From positions 62,001-126,000 of the forward strand of contig MWCI01000001.1 in assembly GCA_002069965.1 (NCBI GenBank): a DNA stretch of 64,000 nucleotides. Reading direction: 5' to 3'. Each line of letters begins with the position of its first letter. Positions within the stretch are counted from its first letter, which is position 1. Positions 8,634 to 16,209 of the stretch are shown here, piece by piece. The position numbers were made by a program, and so were the translations under genes. The notes beneath the pieces were generated by a model that did no database searches, was not told the origin of the DNA, and saw only the letters and a list, made by a program, of their open reading frames with translations. This DNA is from Spirochaetes bacterium ADurb.Bin218. Its GTDB lineage: Bacteria > Spirochaetota > UBA4802 > UBA5550.

Positions 8634-9752
8634 TTGATCAGATTTAGCGATATAAAAGTTGTTTTATATAAACGAGAATTACTCTCTTATAATATTGCCA
8701 AAAGGATAGTTGAAGCTACTAAGAAGTCAGGTATACCTTTGAGTGAATATACCTGTGAAGAAGATCTTGGAAGTCAGCTTGAGATTATTCAAAAAAATAA
8801 TCTATCATCAAAAGAGGTGCTTATTCTTAAGGAGTTTCATGGGAGAAAGTTTCAGAAGTGTCCTGGGTCAAATAATGTAATTTGCTGCAACTATTATCTT
8901 CTCAATACATGTTTTAATTGTCTATATGATTGTACATATTGCTTTTTAAACTCTTATCTCAATTCCTATGGTATAGTTCAGTTTGTTAATCTTGATGAGC
9001 TCTCGGATTCTATAAATGAATTTTCAAAAAATTATCACAATATTGTCAGAGTTGGAACTGGAGAGTTTACTGATTCATTGATGTTTGATGAGATAACAGG
9101 AATTGCTCATGATCTAATTGAGAAAACCTGTTCAAACAAAAAAATATTTCTCGAGTTTAAAACAAAATCTGCAAATATAGATCATCTCCTTGATATAAAA
9201 GATAAAGGACACACTGTTCTTGCATGGACTCTAAATACTCCAGAAAATATTAAGTTATATGAGCACGGTGCTGCTACATTGAAAGAACGACTTGATGCTG
9301 CAGTTTTAGCTCAAAAAGCTGGATACTTCACTGCTTTCCATTTTGATCCAATAATAAGGTCAAAAAATTTTATAGATGATTATATTGATGTAATGGATGA
9401 GATGGCTCAAAGGCTTAATCCTGAAAAGATTCTATGGATTTCCCTTGGCTGCTTTCGCCATAGTCCTGGATTTAAAGATATTATAAAGCACAAATTCCCT
9501 TATGAAAGGCTTACAACTGAAGAAATGTTTCCAGGGATCGATGGGAAGATGCGCTACATCACCTCTGAACGGATTAAAATTTTTAAAACTTTTTATCAAA
9601 GGCTGCATTTATACTTTCCTAAAACTTTTATATACCTTTGCATGGAAGACTCTTTTGTATGGAAAGAGGTTTTTGGTATTGACTATAATGCTTCAGAGGA
9701 ATTGGAAAACGATCTATCACAACATCTAAAATCATTTGTGAATTGTAATTGA
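8634..9752 (+). CDS. Radical SAM protein of the spore photoproduct lyase (SplB)-like family
   Basis: Probable 4Fe-4S radical S-adenosylmethionine enzyme. The cluster motif CLYDCTYC (C96-x3-C100-x2-C103) is preceded by CCNYYLLNTCFN, matching the CNxYL...C layout of spore photoproduct lyases. GTGEFTDSL and later WTLNTPE and SLGCFRH segments also fit that family. No sign of sporulation genes is seen nearby, so the substrate may not be the spore thymine dimer. The start is TTG 3 bases after GAGGA; no in-frame ATG lies before the cluster motif, and 372 residues is near the family length. It lies between the HD-GYP-like gene and prfB. Confidence 0.85.
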   Translation: MIRFSDIKVVLYKRELLSYNIAKRIVEATKKSGIPLSEYTCEEDLGSQLEIIQKNNLSSKEVLILKEFHGRKFQKCPGSNNVICCNYYLLNTCFNCLYDCTYCFLNSYLNSYGIVQFVNLDELSDSINEFSKNYHNIVRVGTGEFTDSLMFDEITGIAHDLIEKTCSNKKIFLEFKTKSANIDHLLDIKDKGHTVLAWTLNTPENIKLYEHGAATLKERLDAAVLAQKAGYFTAFHFDPIIRSKNFIDDYIDVMDEMAQRLNPEKILWISLGCFRHSPGFKDIIKHKFPYERLTTEEMFPGIDGKMRYITSERIKIFKTFYQRLHLYFPKTFIYLCMEDSFVWKEVFGIDYNASEELENDLSQHLKSFVNCN

Positions 9753-9817
9753 CCGTTTTGATATATTTTATAATCCTGTCAAAAGAATTGAATTTTACTC
9801 TTAAAAGGAGTTTTGTT

Positions 9818-10933
9818 TTGCAGGAGATAGATTCAAAGGAACTTTTAAAAGAGCTTAACGAGCTAAAAGAGAAAATTGATGAGCTTTATAGATCAGTGGG
9901 AATAGATGAGCTCAAGAGACGTCTTTCTGAACTTGAATTGCAAATGCAGAGAGATGAGATATGGAAGGAACAGGCTAAATTTACTGAATTCAATCAAGAA
10001 ATAAGCAAGCTCAAGAAAAAGATAGAACCATGGAACTGCTTAATATCCGATATAAATGAATCCATTGAACTTGTCCAGATGGCAGCCTCTGAAGGGGAGC
10101 AAGGTATACTCAGAGAGGTCAATGATAACATTAAAAAGTACAAAGATATTTTTGAGGAACTTGAAACACGGGAGTTGCTTTCTGGAGAAGCTGACATAAG
10201 TGATGCTATAGTTACAATACATCCAGGAGCTGGTGGAACAGAATCTCAAGATTGGGCAAGCATGTTGTTGCGCATGTATACGCGCTGGGCAGAAAAAAAT
10301 GGATTTGAAACAGAATTGATTGATTACATGCCAGGTGAAGAGGCTGGGATAAAAAACGCTACAATACTTATAAAGGGTGAATACGCCTATGGCTTGCTTA
10401 AAGGAGAAATGGGAGTCCACAGATTGGTGCGAATATCTCCCTTTGATGCAAATAAGCGTCGACATACATCCTTTGCCTCTGTGGAAATTTTACCTGATGT
10501 CAATGAGGATATACAGGTAGATATAAATGAAAATGATTTAAAAATTGATACCTATCGAGCCTCTGGGGCAGGAGGGCAACACGTAAACAGAACAGACTCA
10601 GCAGTGCGCATAACTCACCTACCAACAGGAATAGTTGTTCAGTGCCAAAATGAGAGATCGCAGCATAAAAATAAAGCCTTTGCAATGAAAGTACTCAAGG
10701 CTAAACTTTATGAGCTTTATAAAAAAGAAAGCGATGAAAAGAAGATGGAAGCCATGGGAGAAAAGAAGGATATATCATGGGGAAATCAAATAAGATCTTA
10801 TGTATTCCAGCCCTATACCCTTGTGAAAGATCACAGAACAGGTGAGGAGATTGGCACCATAGAATATGTCATGGATGGTGAGATTAATCGATTTTTATAT
10901 GCTTATTTAAAAAGCCAGAGATTATCAGGATAA
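9818..10933 (+). CDS. prfB: Peptide chain release factor 2
   Basis: Class 1 release factor for UAA and UGA stops. The tripeptide anticodon SPF (VRISPFDANKRRHTS) marks it as RF2 rather than RF1. The catalytic GGQ is in ASGAGGQHVNRTDSAV. The TTG at 9818 is chosen because AAGGAG lies 7 bases upstream and the resulting 371 residues match the usual length; a further in-frame extension to 9749 has no ribosome site. The N-terminal helices are continuous in one frame, so the programmed +1 frameshift found in many prfB genes is not present. A gene of unknown function follows 18 bases later. Confidence 0.96.
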   Translation: MQEIDSKELLKELNELKEKIDELYRSVGIDELKRRLSELELQMQRDEIWKEQAKFTEFNQEISKLKKKIEPWNCLISDINESIELVQMAASEGEQGILREVNDNIKKYKDIFEELETRELLSGEADISDAIVTIHPGAGGTESQDWASMLLRMYTRWAEKNGFETELIDYMPGEEAGIKNATILIKGEYAYGLLKGEMGVHRLVRISPFDANKRRHTSFASVEILPDVNEDIQVDINENDLKIDTYRASGAGGQHVNRTDSAVRITHLPTGIVVQCQNERSQHKNKAFAMKVLKAKLYELYKKESDEKKMEAMGEKKDISWGNQIRSYVFQPYTLVKDHRTGEEIGTIEYVMDGEINRFLYAYLKSQRLSG

Positions 10934-10951
10934 AGGAGCAAATCATTCATA

Positions 10952-11869
10952 ATGAAATTAAGTGGTATATCCTCAAAATTAAAAAATTTTTTTAATTTCT
11001 CTAAGGCTATGGAGATAAAGCTTGGGGATATAGATCTTTCCGATGCCTTTGATTCTCTGCCTGGTGTTTCTGGTGAGAACAAACTTTTCCTTGGGAGGTT
11101 TCATGATGGTGACCTTCTCAAAATGATGGAAAAGATAGGCCTTGTTGAGCATCTAAAACATCTTGGCTTCAATGAACTTCTTGTTGACCTTGACAGGGAT
11201 GAAAACAATATTCATTATTTTAAACTTTACTGGAAAGATAAAAATCACGAAAATCAATTGATAGATTTACGCTTAAGCGAAACAACCTTTTGCCCTGACA
11301 AAAAATTTTTTGAGGAAGGCATTACTCCACCTGTATATGATATGATGGTTATAGAATGGCTCTCTGCAAAAAATCCTCTCAAAACTTTTGATGAAACTCG
11401 TCCACAGCTTCCAGGTCAAACAAAACCAGGTCTGGGCATCATGAAGTTTTGTTTCAAAATGCTATACATAATGGCCAGAGAAGTTTATAAAGATGGATTT
11501 CTTGATGTTCCGGAACATATGCATGGAGCAATAATGTATTCTAAAAAGTTTAAGTTTTTTGATCCAATCCATGAGGCAATAATACGTGCTGTCATGAGGG
11601 ATCTTGAGAGATACTCTCTGGCTGATATTACATGGGGTGTGATTACAGAAACAATTATAGATAGGCACAAAAATAAACCAGCAGTTTATGCACCAGGTGA
11701 ACAGATATTTCCCGTATCCCGAAGGTTAAAAAAATATTTTAAGTCAAAGAAATATCAAAACACTTTTAAGCGATATTATAACAAAAAGAGATATTACCTT
11801 GATTATGAAGAGATGAAAAAGCGGCGAGAAGAAATATTGAAAACTAAAAAAATTGAAGATCTTTGCTGA
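10952..11869 (+). CDS. Conserved protein of unknown function (305 aa) with an LPGQ...PGLG motif
   Basis: I do not recognise a named family. The protein is soluble, with no signal peptide. A central motif RPQLPGQTKPGLGIMKF (residues about 150-166) is followed by LDVPEHMHGAIMYSKKFKF and then a strongly basic C-terminus (KKYFKSKKY...KRYYNKKRYYL). The Gly-rich central stretch faintly recalls nucleotide- or acetyl-CoA-binding loops, but I cannot support an enzymatic claim. It starts 18 bases after prfB. Its last 26 bases overlap the 3' end of the convergent gene behind fliS. Confidence 0.75.
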   Translation: MKLSGISSKLKNFFNFSKAMEIKLGDIDLSDAFDSLPGVSGENKLFLGRFHDGDLLKMMEKIGLVEHLKHLGFNELLVDLDRDENNIHYFKLYWKDKNHENQLIDLRLSETTFCPDKKFFEEGITPPVYDMMVIEWLSAKNPLKTFDETRPQLPGQTKPGLGIMKFCFKMLYIMAREVYKDGFLDVPEHMHGAIMYSKKFKFFDPIHEAIIRAVMRDLERYSLADITWGVITETIIDRHKNKPAVYAPGEQIFPVSRRLKKYFKSKKYQNTFKRYYNKKRYYLDYEEMKKRREEILKTKKIEDLC

Positions 11870-12299
11870 TTAGCTTTTTTATTTTATCAATCTTATCAAG
11901 ATCATCGGCATCATTTTTATAATTACATGCAATCTGTTCCATTGCTAAGATATTGCTTTCTTTGATACGAGACAGTTCCTCGAGCAGGGATTTTATTTTT
12001 TTAATATTGCTGAAATAGTTTAGTAAAAATGGTTCTTTTGAGTTTTCTTGAAGCATTTTTGAATTCAGGTATAGCCCTCTTTTTTTTAACTCATCATTTA
12101 CTCTGGATATATTAAAATCACAGAGATTGATTTTGTTAATAATTTCATTTTCAGACTCTATGAGGTTTTCAATATCATCAAGGGCTTTAAGCAAGGCTGA
12201 TATCTTTCTCTCAATGCATAGCATATCATTGAGCAAAGAAATTTTTTGACTTTGGTGAAAAAGAATTTCCTGCATGCAAGAGGATATATCATCCCTCAA
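11844..12299 (-). CDS. Coiled-coil protein downstream of fliS, possible flagellar chaperone (FliT/FlgN-like)
   Basis: About 151 residues, almost all predicted helix, with long hydrophobic/charged heptads (KISALLKALDDIENLIESENEIINKI). No sequence motif assigns it, but size, helicity and position directly after fliS fit an export chaperone of the FliT/FlgN kind. The TTG at 12299 is preferred because AAGGAG lies 8 bases upstream, inside fliS; a GTG at 12320 is an in-frame alternative. It overlaps fliS by 11 bases and, at its 3' end, the convergent unknown gene by 26 bases. Confidence 0.65.
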   Translation of the reverse strand: MRDDISSCMQEILFHQSQKISLLNDMLCIERKISALLKALDDIENLIESENEIINKINLCDFNISRVNDELKKRGLYLNSKMLQENSKEPFLLNYFSNIKKIKSLLEELSRIKESNILAMEQIACNYKNDADDLDKIDKIKKLISKDLQFF

Positions 12300-12720
12300 T
12301 GCTGAAGCTCCCTTTTGCACCTATATTTGCATTTCTATCAGATCTTGCCTCTGTGGCAGATATTTGATCCCAGGCATCTCTCAGTTCTTTTAAAAGTTTA
12401 AGCACATGTTTGATTATTTCAGGATCCTTCTTAATATTAGCCTCAAGCAACTGACGCTTGAAATACATATAAAGGCTAAATAAATTTTTTGCAATTTCTC
12501 CACCTTCTTCCATATTAAGAGAAAGTAGAAGTTCTGTAATTATATCCTGAGCCTTTATAATATTATTATTCACCACATCATATGTCCGTGGATTCATATT
12601 TTCAATGGCAATATTTAAAAATTTAATGGCACCATCGTATAGCATCACAATGAGTTTACCCTGATTTGCTGTGGTAATCTGTGTTTGCTTGTATTGACTG
12701 TAAGGGTTTGTATTTGACAC
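12289..12720 (-). CDS. fliS: Flagellar export chaperone FliS
   Basis: Cytoplasmic chaperone that binds flagellin before export. The N-terminal NPYSQYKQTQITTANQGKL and LIVMLYDGAIKFLNIA are typical, and the four-helix pattern with IIKAQDIITELLLSLNMEEGGEIAKNL fits well. The start is GTG, with GGAG about 8 bases upstream. The length of 143 is slightly longer than usual, with a short Gly/Ser-rich tail. It shows that the organism makes flagella. No other recognised flagellar gene is in the window. Confidence 0.93.
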   Translation of the reverse strand: MSNTNPYSQYKQTQITTANQGKLIVMLYDGAIKFLNIAIENMNPRTYDVVNNNIIKAQDIITELLLSLNMEEGGEIAKNLFSLYMYFKRQLLEANIKKDPEIIKHVLKLLKELRDAWDQISATEARSDRNANIGAKGSFSIEG

Positions 12721-12822
12721 TTTCCGGCTCCATAAAAATTTATTTGTTAACTTATCAATTATATTATCGTATTTCCATATGATTAACTTTAAAGGATTTG
12801 AACCTTCAAAATTAAAAATTGG

Positions 12823-12860
12823 CTGTAAAACTGCTTAATTTATAATAAGCAATTTTACAG
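12823..12860 (-). terminator. Terminator after purC
   Basis: Imperfect hairpin: CTGTAAAA-C-TGCTTA (12823-12837) pairs with TAAGCA-A-TTTTACAG (12846-12860), 14 pairs with one mismatch and an 8-base loop. On the minus strand it is followed by CCAATTTTTAATTTT. It begins 12 bases after the purC stop and fits a rho-independent terminator of the gatB-purC transcript. Confidence 0.7.
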
Positions 12861-12871
12861 AAAAATCAATA

Positions 12872-13756
12872 TTAACTTAGAAGTTTTGCTATTTTGGCAA
12901 GAATTTCTTCATATTTTTCTTTAGTTTTTTGCACAATGTCCTCTGGCAAAGGTGGAGGTGGAGAATTTTTATCCCACGGTGTGGTATCTAAGTAATCACG
13001 TATAAATTGCTTGTCATAGCTTACAGGAGATTTACCTGGTGAATAAAGGCTTGCATCCCAGAAACGGGAACTGTCTGGAGTTAAAACCTCATCTATGAGT
13101 ACTATTTCTCCATTGTCATAGCCAAATTCAAATTTAGTGTCAGCGAGAATAATACCAGCATCTTTTAGTAGATCTCTGCCGTATTCATATATTTTAATAG
13201 TCATGTCACGTAAAAAAGCAGCATCCCTCTGGCCAAGGGAATCAATCATAACATCAATGGATATGTTTTCATCATGCCCAGTATCTGCCTTAGTGGCAGG
13301 GGTAAATATTGTTTCTGGAAGTTTATCTGCGAGTTTTAGATTATCTGGAAGCTTCACTCCTGACACAGACCCCTTGTCTTTATACTCCTTCCATCCGCTA
13401 CCGATTATGTAACCTCGAGCAACACATTCAAAATCAATGCGTTTTGTTTTTTTTACAATAACAGCTCTGTCTTTAAAAAATTCAGGATATTTTGAATATG
13501 GAGCAGGGAAGTTATTGAAATTTGCTTCCACTATATGATTTTTTATAAAATCAATTTTTTTAAACCACAAATTTGATATGGTGTTGAGAATTATTCCCTT
13601 TTGAGGAATACCATTGGGGAATATGTGGTCAAAGGCAGATATGCGATCTGTAGAGACAATAAGCATATGTTCTGAGTCTATAGGGAATAAATCCCTTACC
13701 TTGCCGCTATATATTGCTTTGACTTCTGGGATTTCAATTTTTGTAAGCGGATTCAT
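12872..13756 (-). CDS. purC: Phosphoribosylaminoimidazole-succinocarboxamide (SAICAR) synthase
   Basis: Purine biosynthesis enzyme joining aspartate to CAIR with ATP. Typical motifs are YSGKVRDLF near residue 16, VSTDRISAFDHIFPNGIP, the ECVARGYIIGSGWKEYK segment, and DEVLTPDSSRFW. The 294-residue length is that of the longer SAICAR synthase type. The start ATG is one base after the gatB stop, so the two are co-transcribed although their pathways differ. A terminator hairpin follows. Confidence 0.96.
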   Translation of the reverse strand: MNPLTKIEIPEVKAIYSGKVRDLFPIDSEHMLIVSTDRISAFDHIFPNGIPQKGIILNTISNLWFKKIDFIKNHIVEANFNNFPAPYSKYPEFFKDRAVIVKKTKRIDFECVARGYIIGSGWKEYKDKGSVSGVKLPDNLKLADKLPETIFTPATKADTGHDENISIDVMIDSLGQRDAAFLRDMTIKIYEYGRDLLKDAGIILADTKFEFGYDNGEIVLIDEVLTPDSSRFWDASLYSPGKSPVSYDKQFIRDYLDTTPWDKNSPPPPLPEDIVQKTKEKYEEILAKIAKLLS

Positions 13757-13757
13757 C

Positions 13758-15203
13758 TTAACTTTCTCCTTTAAGTTTATTTATTAAGAGCTCATTAACA
13801 ATTTGTGGATTAGCCTTACCCCTGGATTCCTTCATAACCTGACCAACTAAAAATCCAAGAGCCTTATCTTTACCCGCTTTATAGTCGTTAACAGATTGAG
13901 GATTATTTGCAATTATTCGATCTACAATAGACTCAATTTCAGAGGTGTCTGTCACCTGACGCAAGCCTTTTTTATCAATAATAGCAATCGCTTCCTCTCC
14001 AGTTTCAATCATATCACGGAAGACGCTTTTAGCAATCTTTCCGCTTATGGTATTATCATCAATGAGTTTTAGAAGCTCTGCCAGATTTTTGGAGCTAACA
14101 GGAAATTCGTATATTTTTTCAGGATCATCAATTAAGCCAAGCAATTCGCTCATAATCCAGTTAGAGGCCTTTTTGGGATTTGCCCCATAGCCTATAACAT
14201 CTTCGTAATATTCTGCAAGTTGACGGACAGAGGTCAAAACTTCAGCATCATAAAGAGGTATATTGTATTCCTTTATAAATCTTTCCCTCTTTTGATCTGG
14301 CATTTCTGGGAGCAATTTTTTTAACTCATCCACAAAATCACTGGTTATTACAATAGGAGGCAAATCAGGATCTGGGAAGTATCTATAATCATGGGCATCT
14401 TCTTTTGAACGCATACTGTATGTAATTTGTTTATCATTATCCCACAGCCTTGTTTCTTGAACAATCTTATCTTTTTCGCCACATTCAATTAAATCGACTT
14501 GTCTTTCAATCTCATAATTTATTGCAGCCTTAACAGCTTTAAAGGAGTTTAGATTCTTAACCTCCACCTTTTCTCCAAACTTCTCATCACCCTTAAGACG
14601 AACAGATATATTGACATCACAGCGGAGGCTTCCTTCTTCCATATTTACATCTGAAACGCCAGTATATTTAATAAGAGATTTAAGCTTCTGCAAATAGTTA
14701 TAAGCCTCATCTGCTGATCTCATGTCAGGTTCAGATACAATTTCTGCAAGAGGAACTCCGGTTCGATTGAGATCAACAAAGGAGCAATTTTCACTTTTGT
14801 CCTCTGAATGAATGGATTTGCCAGCGTCCTCTTCAAGGTGGAGTCTTGTTATGCCTATTTTTTTTGTTCCATTTTCAACAGGAATTTCTATATATCCATT
14901 TTTGCATATTGGCATGTCATATTGGGAAATTTGATAAGCCTTAGGGAGATCTGGATAAAAATAGTTTTTACGATCGAATTTGCTGTATTGCGAAACTTCA
15001 CAATTTAGTGCAAGTCCAGCGATTATGCCTTTTTTTAGAACTTCTTCATTTAAAACTGGAAGCACCCCGGGCAGACCAAGACAAACAGGACATGTTTGAC
15101 TATTGGGCTGAGCACCAAATTGAGTGGAACAGGAGCAAAATATTTTTGTTTTTGTATTGAGCTGAACATGAACCTCAAGGCCAATAACAGGTTCGTATTT
15201 CAT
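13758..15203 (-). CDS. gatB: Aspartyl/glutamyl-tRNA(Asn/Gln) amidotransferase subunit B
   Basis: Subunit of GatCAB, which amidates mischarged Glu-tRNA(Gln) and Asp-tRNA(Asn). The N-terminus YEPVIGLEVHVQLNTKTKIFC, the CPVCLGLPGVLPVLN zinc-region motif, NRTGVPLAEIVSEPD, and YRYFPDPDLPP are all standard. The C-terminal YqeY-like helical domain ends in GQVMKESRGKANPQIVNELL. The length of 481 is normal. gatA and gatC are not in the window. Transcription probably starts at the TTGACA-18-TATTAT signal in the dyad at 15307-15341. Confidence 0.97.
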   Translation of the reverse strand: MKYEPVIGLEVHVQLNTKTKIFCSCSTQFGAQPNSQTCPVCLGLPGVLPVLNEEVLKKGIIAGLALNCEVSQYSKFDRKNYFYPDLPKAYQISQYDMPICKNGYIEIPVENGTKKIGITRLHLEEDAGKSIHSEDKSENCSFVDLNRTGVPLAEIVSEPDMRSADEAYNYLQKLKSLIKYTGVSDVNMEEGSLRCDVNISVRLKGDEKFGEKVEVKNLNSFKAVKAAINYEIERQVDLIECGEKDKIVQETRLWDNDKQITYSMRSKEDAHDYRYFPDPDLPPIVITSDFVDELKKLLPEMPDQKRERFIKEYNIPLYDAEVLTSVRQLAEYYEDVIGYGANPKKASNWIMSELLGLIDDPEKIYEFPVSSKNLAELLKLIDDNTISGKIAKSVFRDMIETGEEAIAIIDKKGLRQVTDTSEIESIVDRIIANNPQSVNDYKAGKDKALGFLVGQVMKESRGKANPQIVNELLINKLKGES

Positions 15204-15237
15204 AATGTCTTCCCCATTAAAAATTTTAAAAGTGTGT

Positions 15238-15266
15238 TTGACTTTAAAAGAATTAAAATTTACTAT
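15238..15266 (+). promoter_or_regulatory. Candidate sigma-70 promoter toward the 15368 gene
   Basis: TTGACT (15238-15243), a 17-base spacer and TACTAT (15261-15266) make a near-consensus vegetative promoter. It points right, to the operon that starts at 15368, with a leader of roughly 95 bases that contains the dyad at 15307-15341. Confidence 0.45.
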
Positions 15267-15306
15267 AAATACAAATAATTGTGAATTTTTGTCAAGTAAA
15301 CAAAGG

Positions 15307-15341
15307 TTGACATAATATCTGACTGTGTTTTTTTATGTCAA
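15307..15341. promoter_or_regulatory. Perfect TTGACATAA dyad carrying divergent -35 boxes
   Basis: TTGACATAA (15307-15315) and its complement TTATGTCAA (15333-15341) form a perfect 9-bp inverted repeat with a 17-base spacer. Each arm contains TTGACA. On the minus strand TTGACA is followed after 18 bases by TATTAT (15317-15312), an excellent promoter for gatB-purC. On the plus strand a weaker TTTTAT follows at 18 bases. The symmetry could be an operator, an RNA hairpin, or overlapping divergent promoters. Confidence 0.55.
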
Positions 15342-15367
15342 ATTAAAAGTCAAATTTGCAAATACCT

Positions 15368-15820
15368 ATGAAGATAAATTTAAAAAAATTCCATACGACT
15401 TTAATTGTAATAGGATTATTTATCTCCAGCTATAGTTTTGGTTATTTCTATGGTTCTTACTCTATGAATCAATTTTTTAATGAAAGATTAAGTCTTGTTA
15501 ACTTTATTTTCAGGCCATCAGGAAATATTATCAAAACATATATTCTGCTCAATAGTAGTGATGAGTTAAAACGCCTTGAGGGATATTATAGTTACAGGGA
15601 GCTTCCACTGCGGGATGAAAACTTTTTATTAAAAAGATATTCAATGGAGACATCTGATTTAATCAAAAAAACAATTATATGGGTAGCTGAGGAAAAGTTT
15701 AAAGATAAAAATCCTGTGGATATTTATCAAAAATTTTATAACACAAGTTCTGAAAATTTAAAAATATATTTACAGCAAAAAATCGATGGTTACAACTTGG
15801 ATAAGGCCATCAAAAAATAA
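15368..15820 (+). CDS. Hypothetical membrane-anchored protein (150 aa)
   Basis: Not recognised. The start is placed at ATG 15368; an in-frame TTG 12 bases earlier adds nothing. A single N-terminal hydrophobic segment (TTLIVIGLFISSYSFGYFYG) is an anchor or uncleaved signal. The remaining 120 residues are Lys/Glu/Tyr-rich and probably helical, facing the periplasm. It opens the operon that continues with a lipoprotein, proA, nadD, an LCP-like gene and rsfS. The next start is 13 bases after its stop. Confidence 0.7.
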   Translation: MKINLKKFHTTLIVIGLFISSYSFGYFYGSYSMNQFFNERLSLVNFIFRPSGNIIKTYILLNSSDELKRLEGYYSYRELPLRDENFLLKRYSMETSDLIKKTIIWVAEEKFKDKNPVDIYQKFYNTSSENLKIYLQQKIDGYNLDKAIKK

Positions 15821-15833
15821 TAAGGAGCTAAAA

Positions 15834-16196
15834 ATGAAAAAATTATTTCTTGCAATCTTGATAGTGCCATTGATTTATATAGCCTCCTGTTCCAATGGAG
15901 ATGTCAAAGTAGGCTCATCTGTGCCAACTTTGATTAAAGAGGGATTTTTAAATGACAATGAATATGAGATTGTCTGCATTGGCTTCCCTAAGGAAGGACT
16001 TTCCGGAATTCAAAAAGAAGAGTCTGCAAAAAGAGCTGCACTATTAAATGCCTATTATTATGCAGGGGTGAGATTTGATTCAACTGTTGCTCCAGATAAA
16101 GATGGCTCTATTAAGAAAATGGAAATATCTGATGACTATGCTACTGTTTATTATATAATCAAAAAAGAAAATCTAAAATCAAGACTTAAAAAATAA
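15834..16196 (+). CDS. Hypothetical lipoprotein (120 aa)
   Basis: Short predicted lipoprotein with signal KKLFLAILIVPLIYIASC (lipobox IASC, Cys 18). The mature part contains EYEIVCIGFPKEGLSGIQ and EESAKRAALLNAYYYAG, a pattern like small envelope lipoproteins of the LPP20/LipL type, in which a helix with AKRAA follows a strand. I do not press that identity. The ATG at 15834 is chosen over an upstream in-frame start because AAGGAG lies 6 bases before it and the lipobox then sits correctly. proA starts 13 bases downstream. Confidence 0.75.
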   Translation: MKKLFLAILIVPLIYIASCSNGDVKVGSSVPTLIKEGFLNDNEYEIVCIGFPKEGLSGIQKEESAKRAALLNAYYYAGVRFDSTVAPDKDGSIKKMEISDDYATVYYIIKKENLKSRLKK

Positions 16197-16209
16197 AGGA
16201 GAATTAAAA

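Noticed and set aside
9749-9817. In-frame N-terminal extension of prfB from TTG 9749
   Set aside because: No ribosome site, overlaps the end of the previous gene, and makes RF2 longer than the family; TTG 9818 has AAGGAG at the right distance.
10040-10465. Long open frame on the strand opposite prfB
   Set aside because: It is fully inside the well-supported prfB gene, in another frame, with no recognisable domain or ribosome site.
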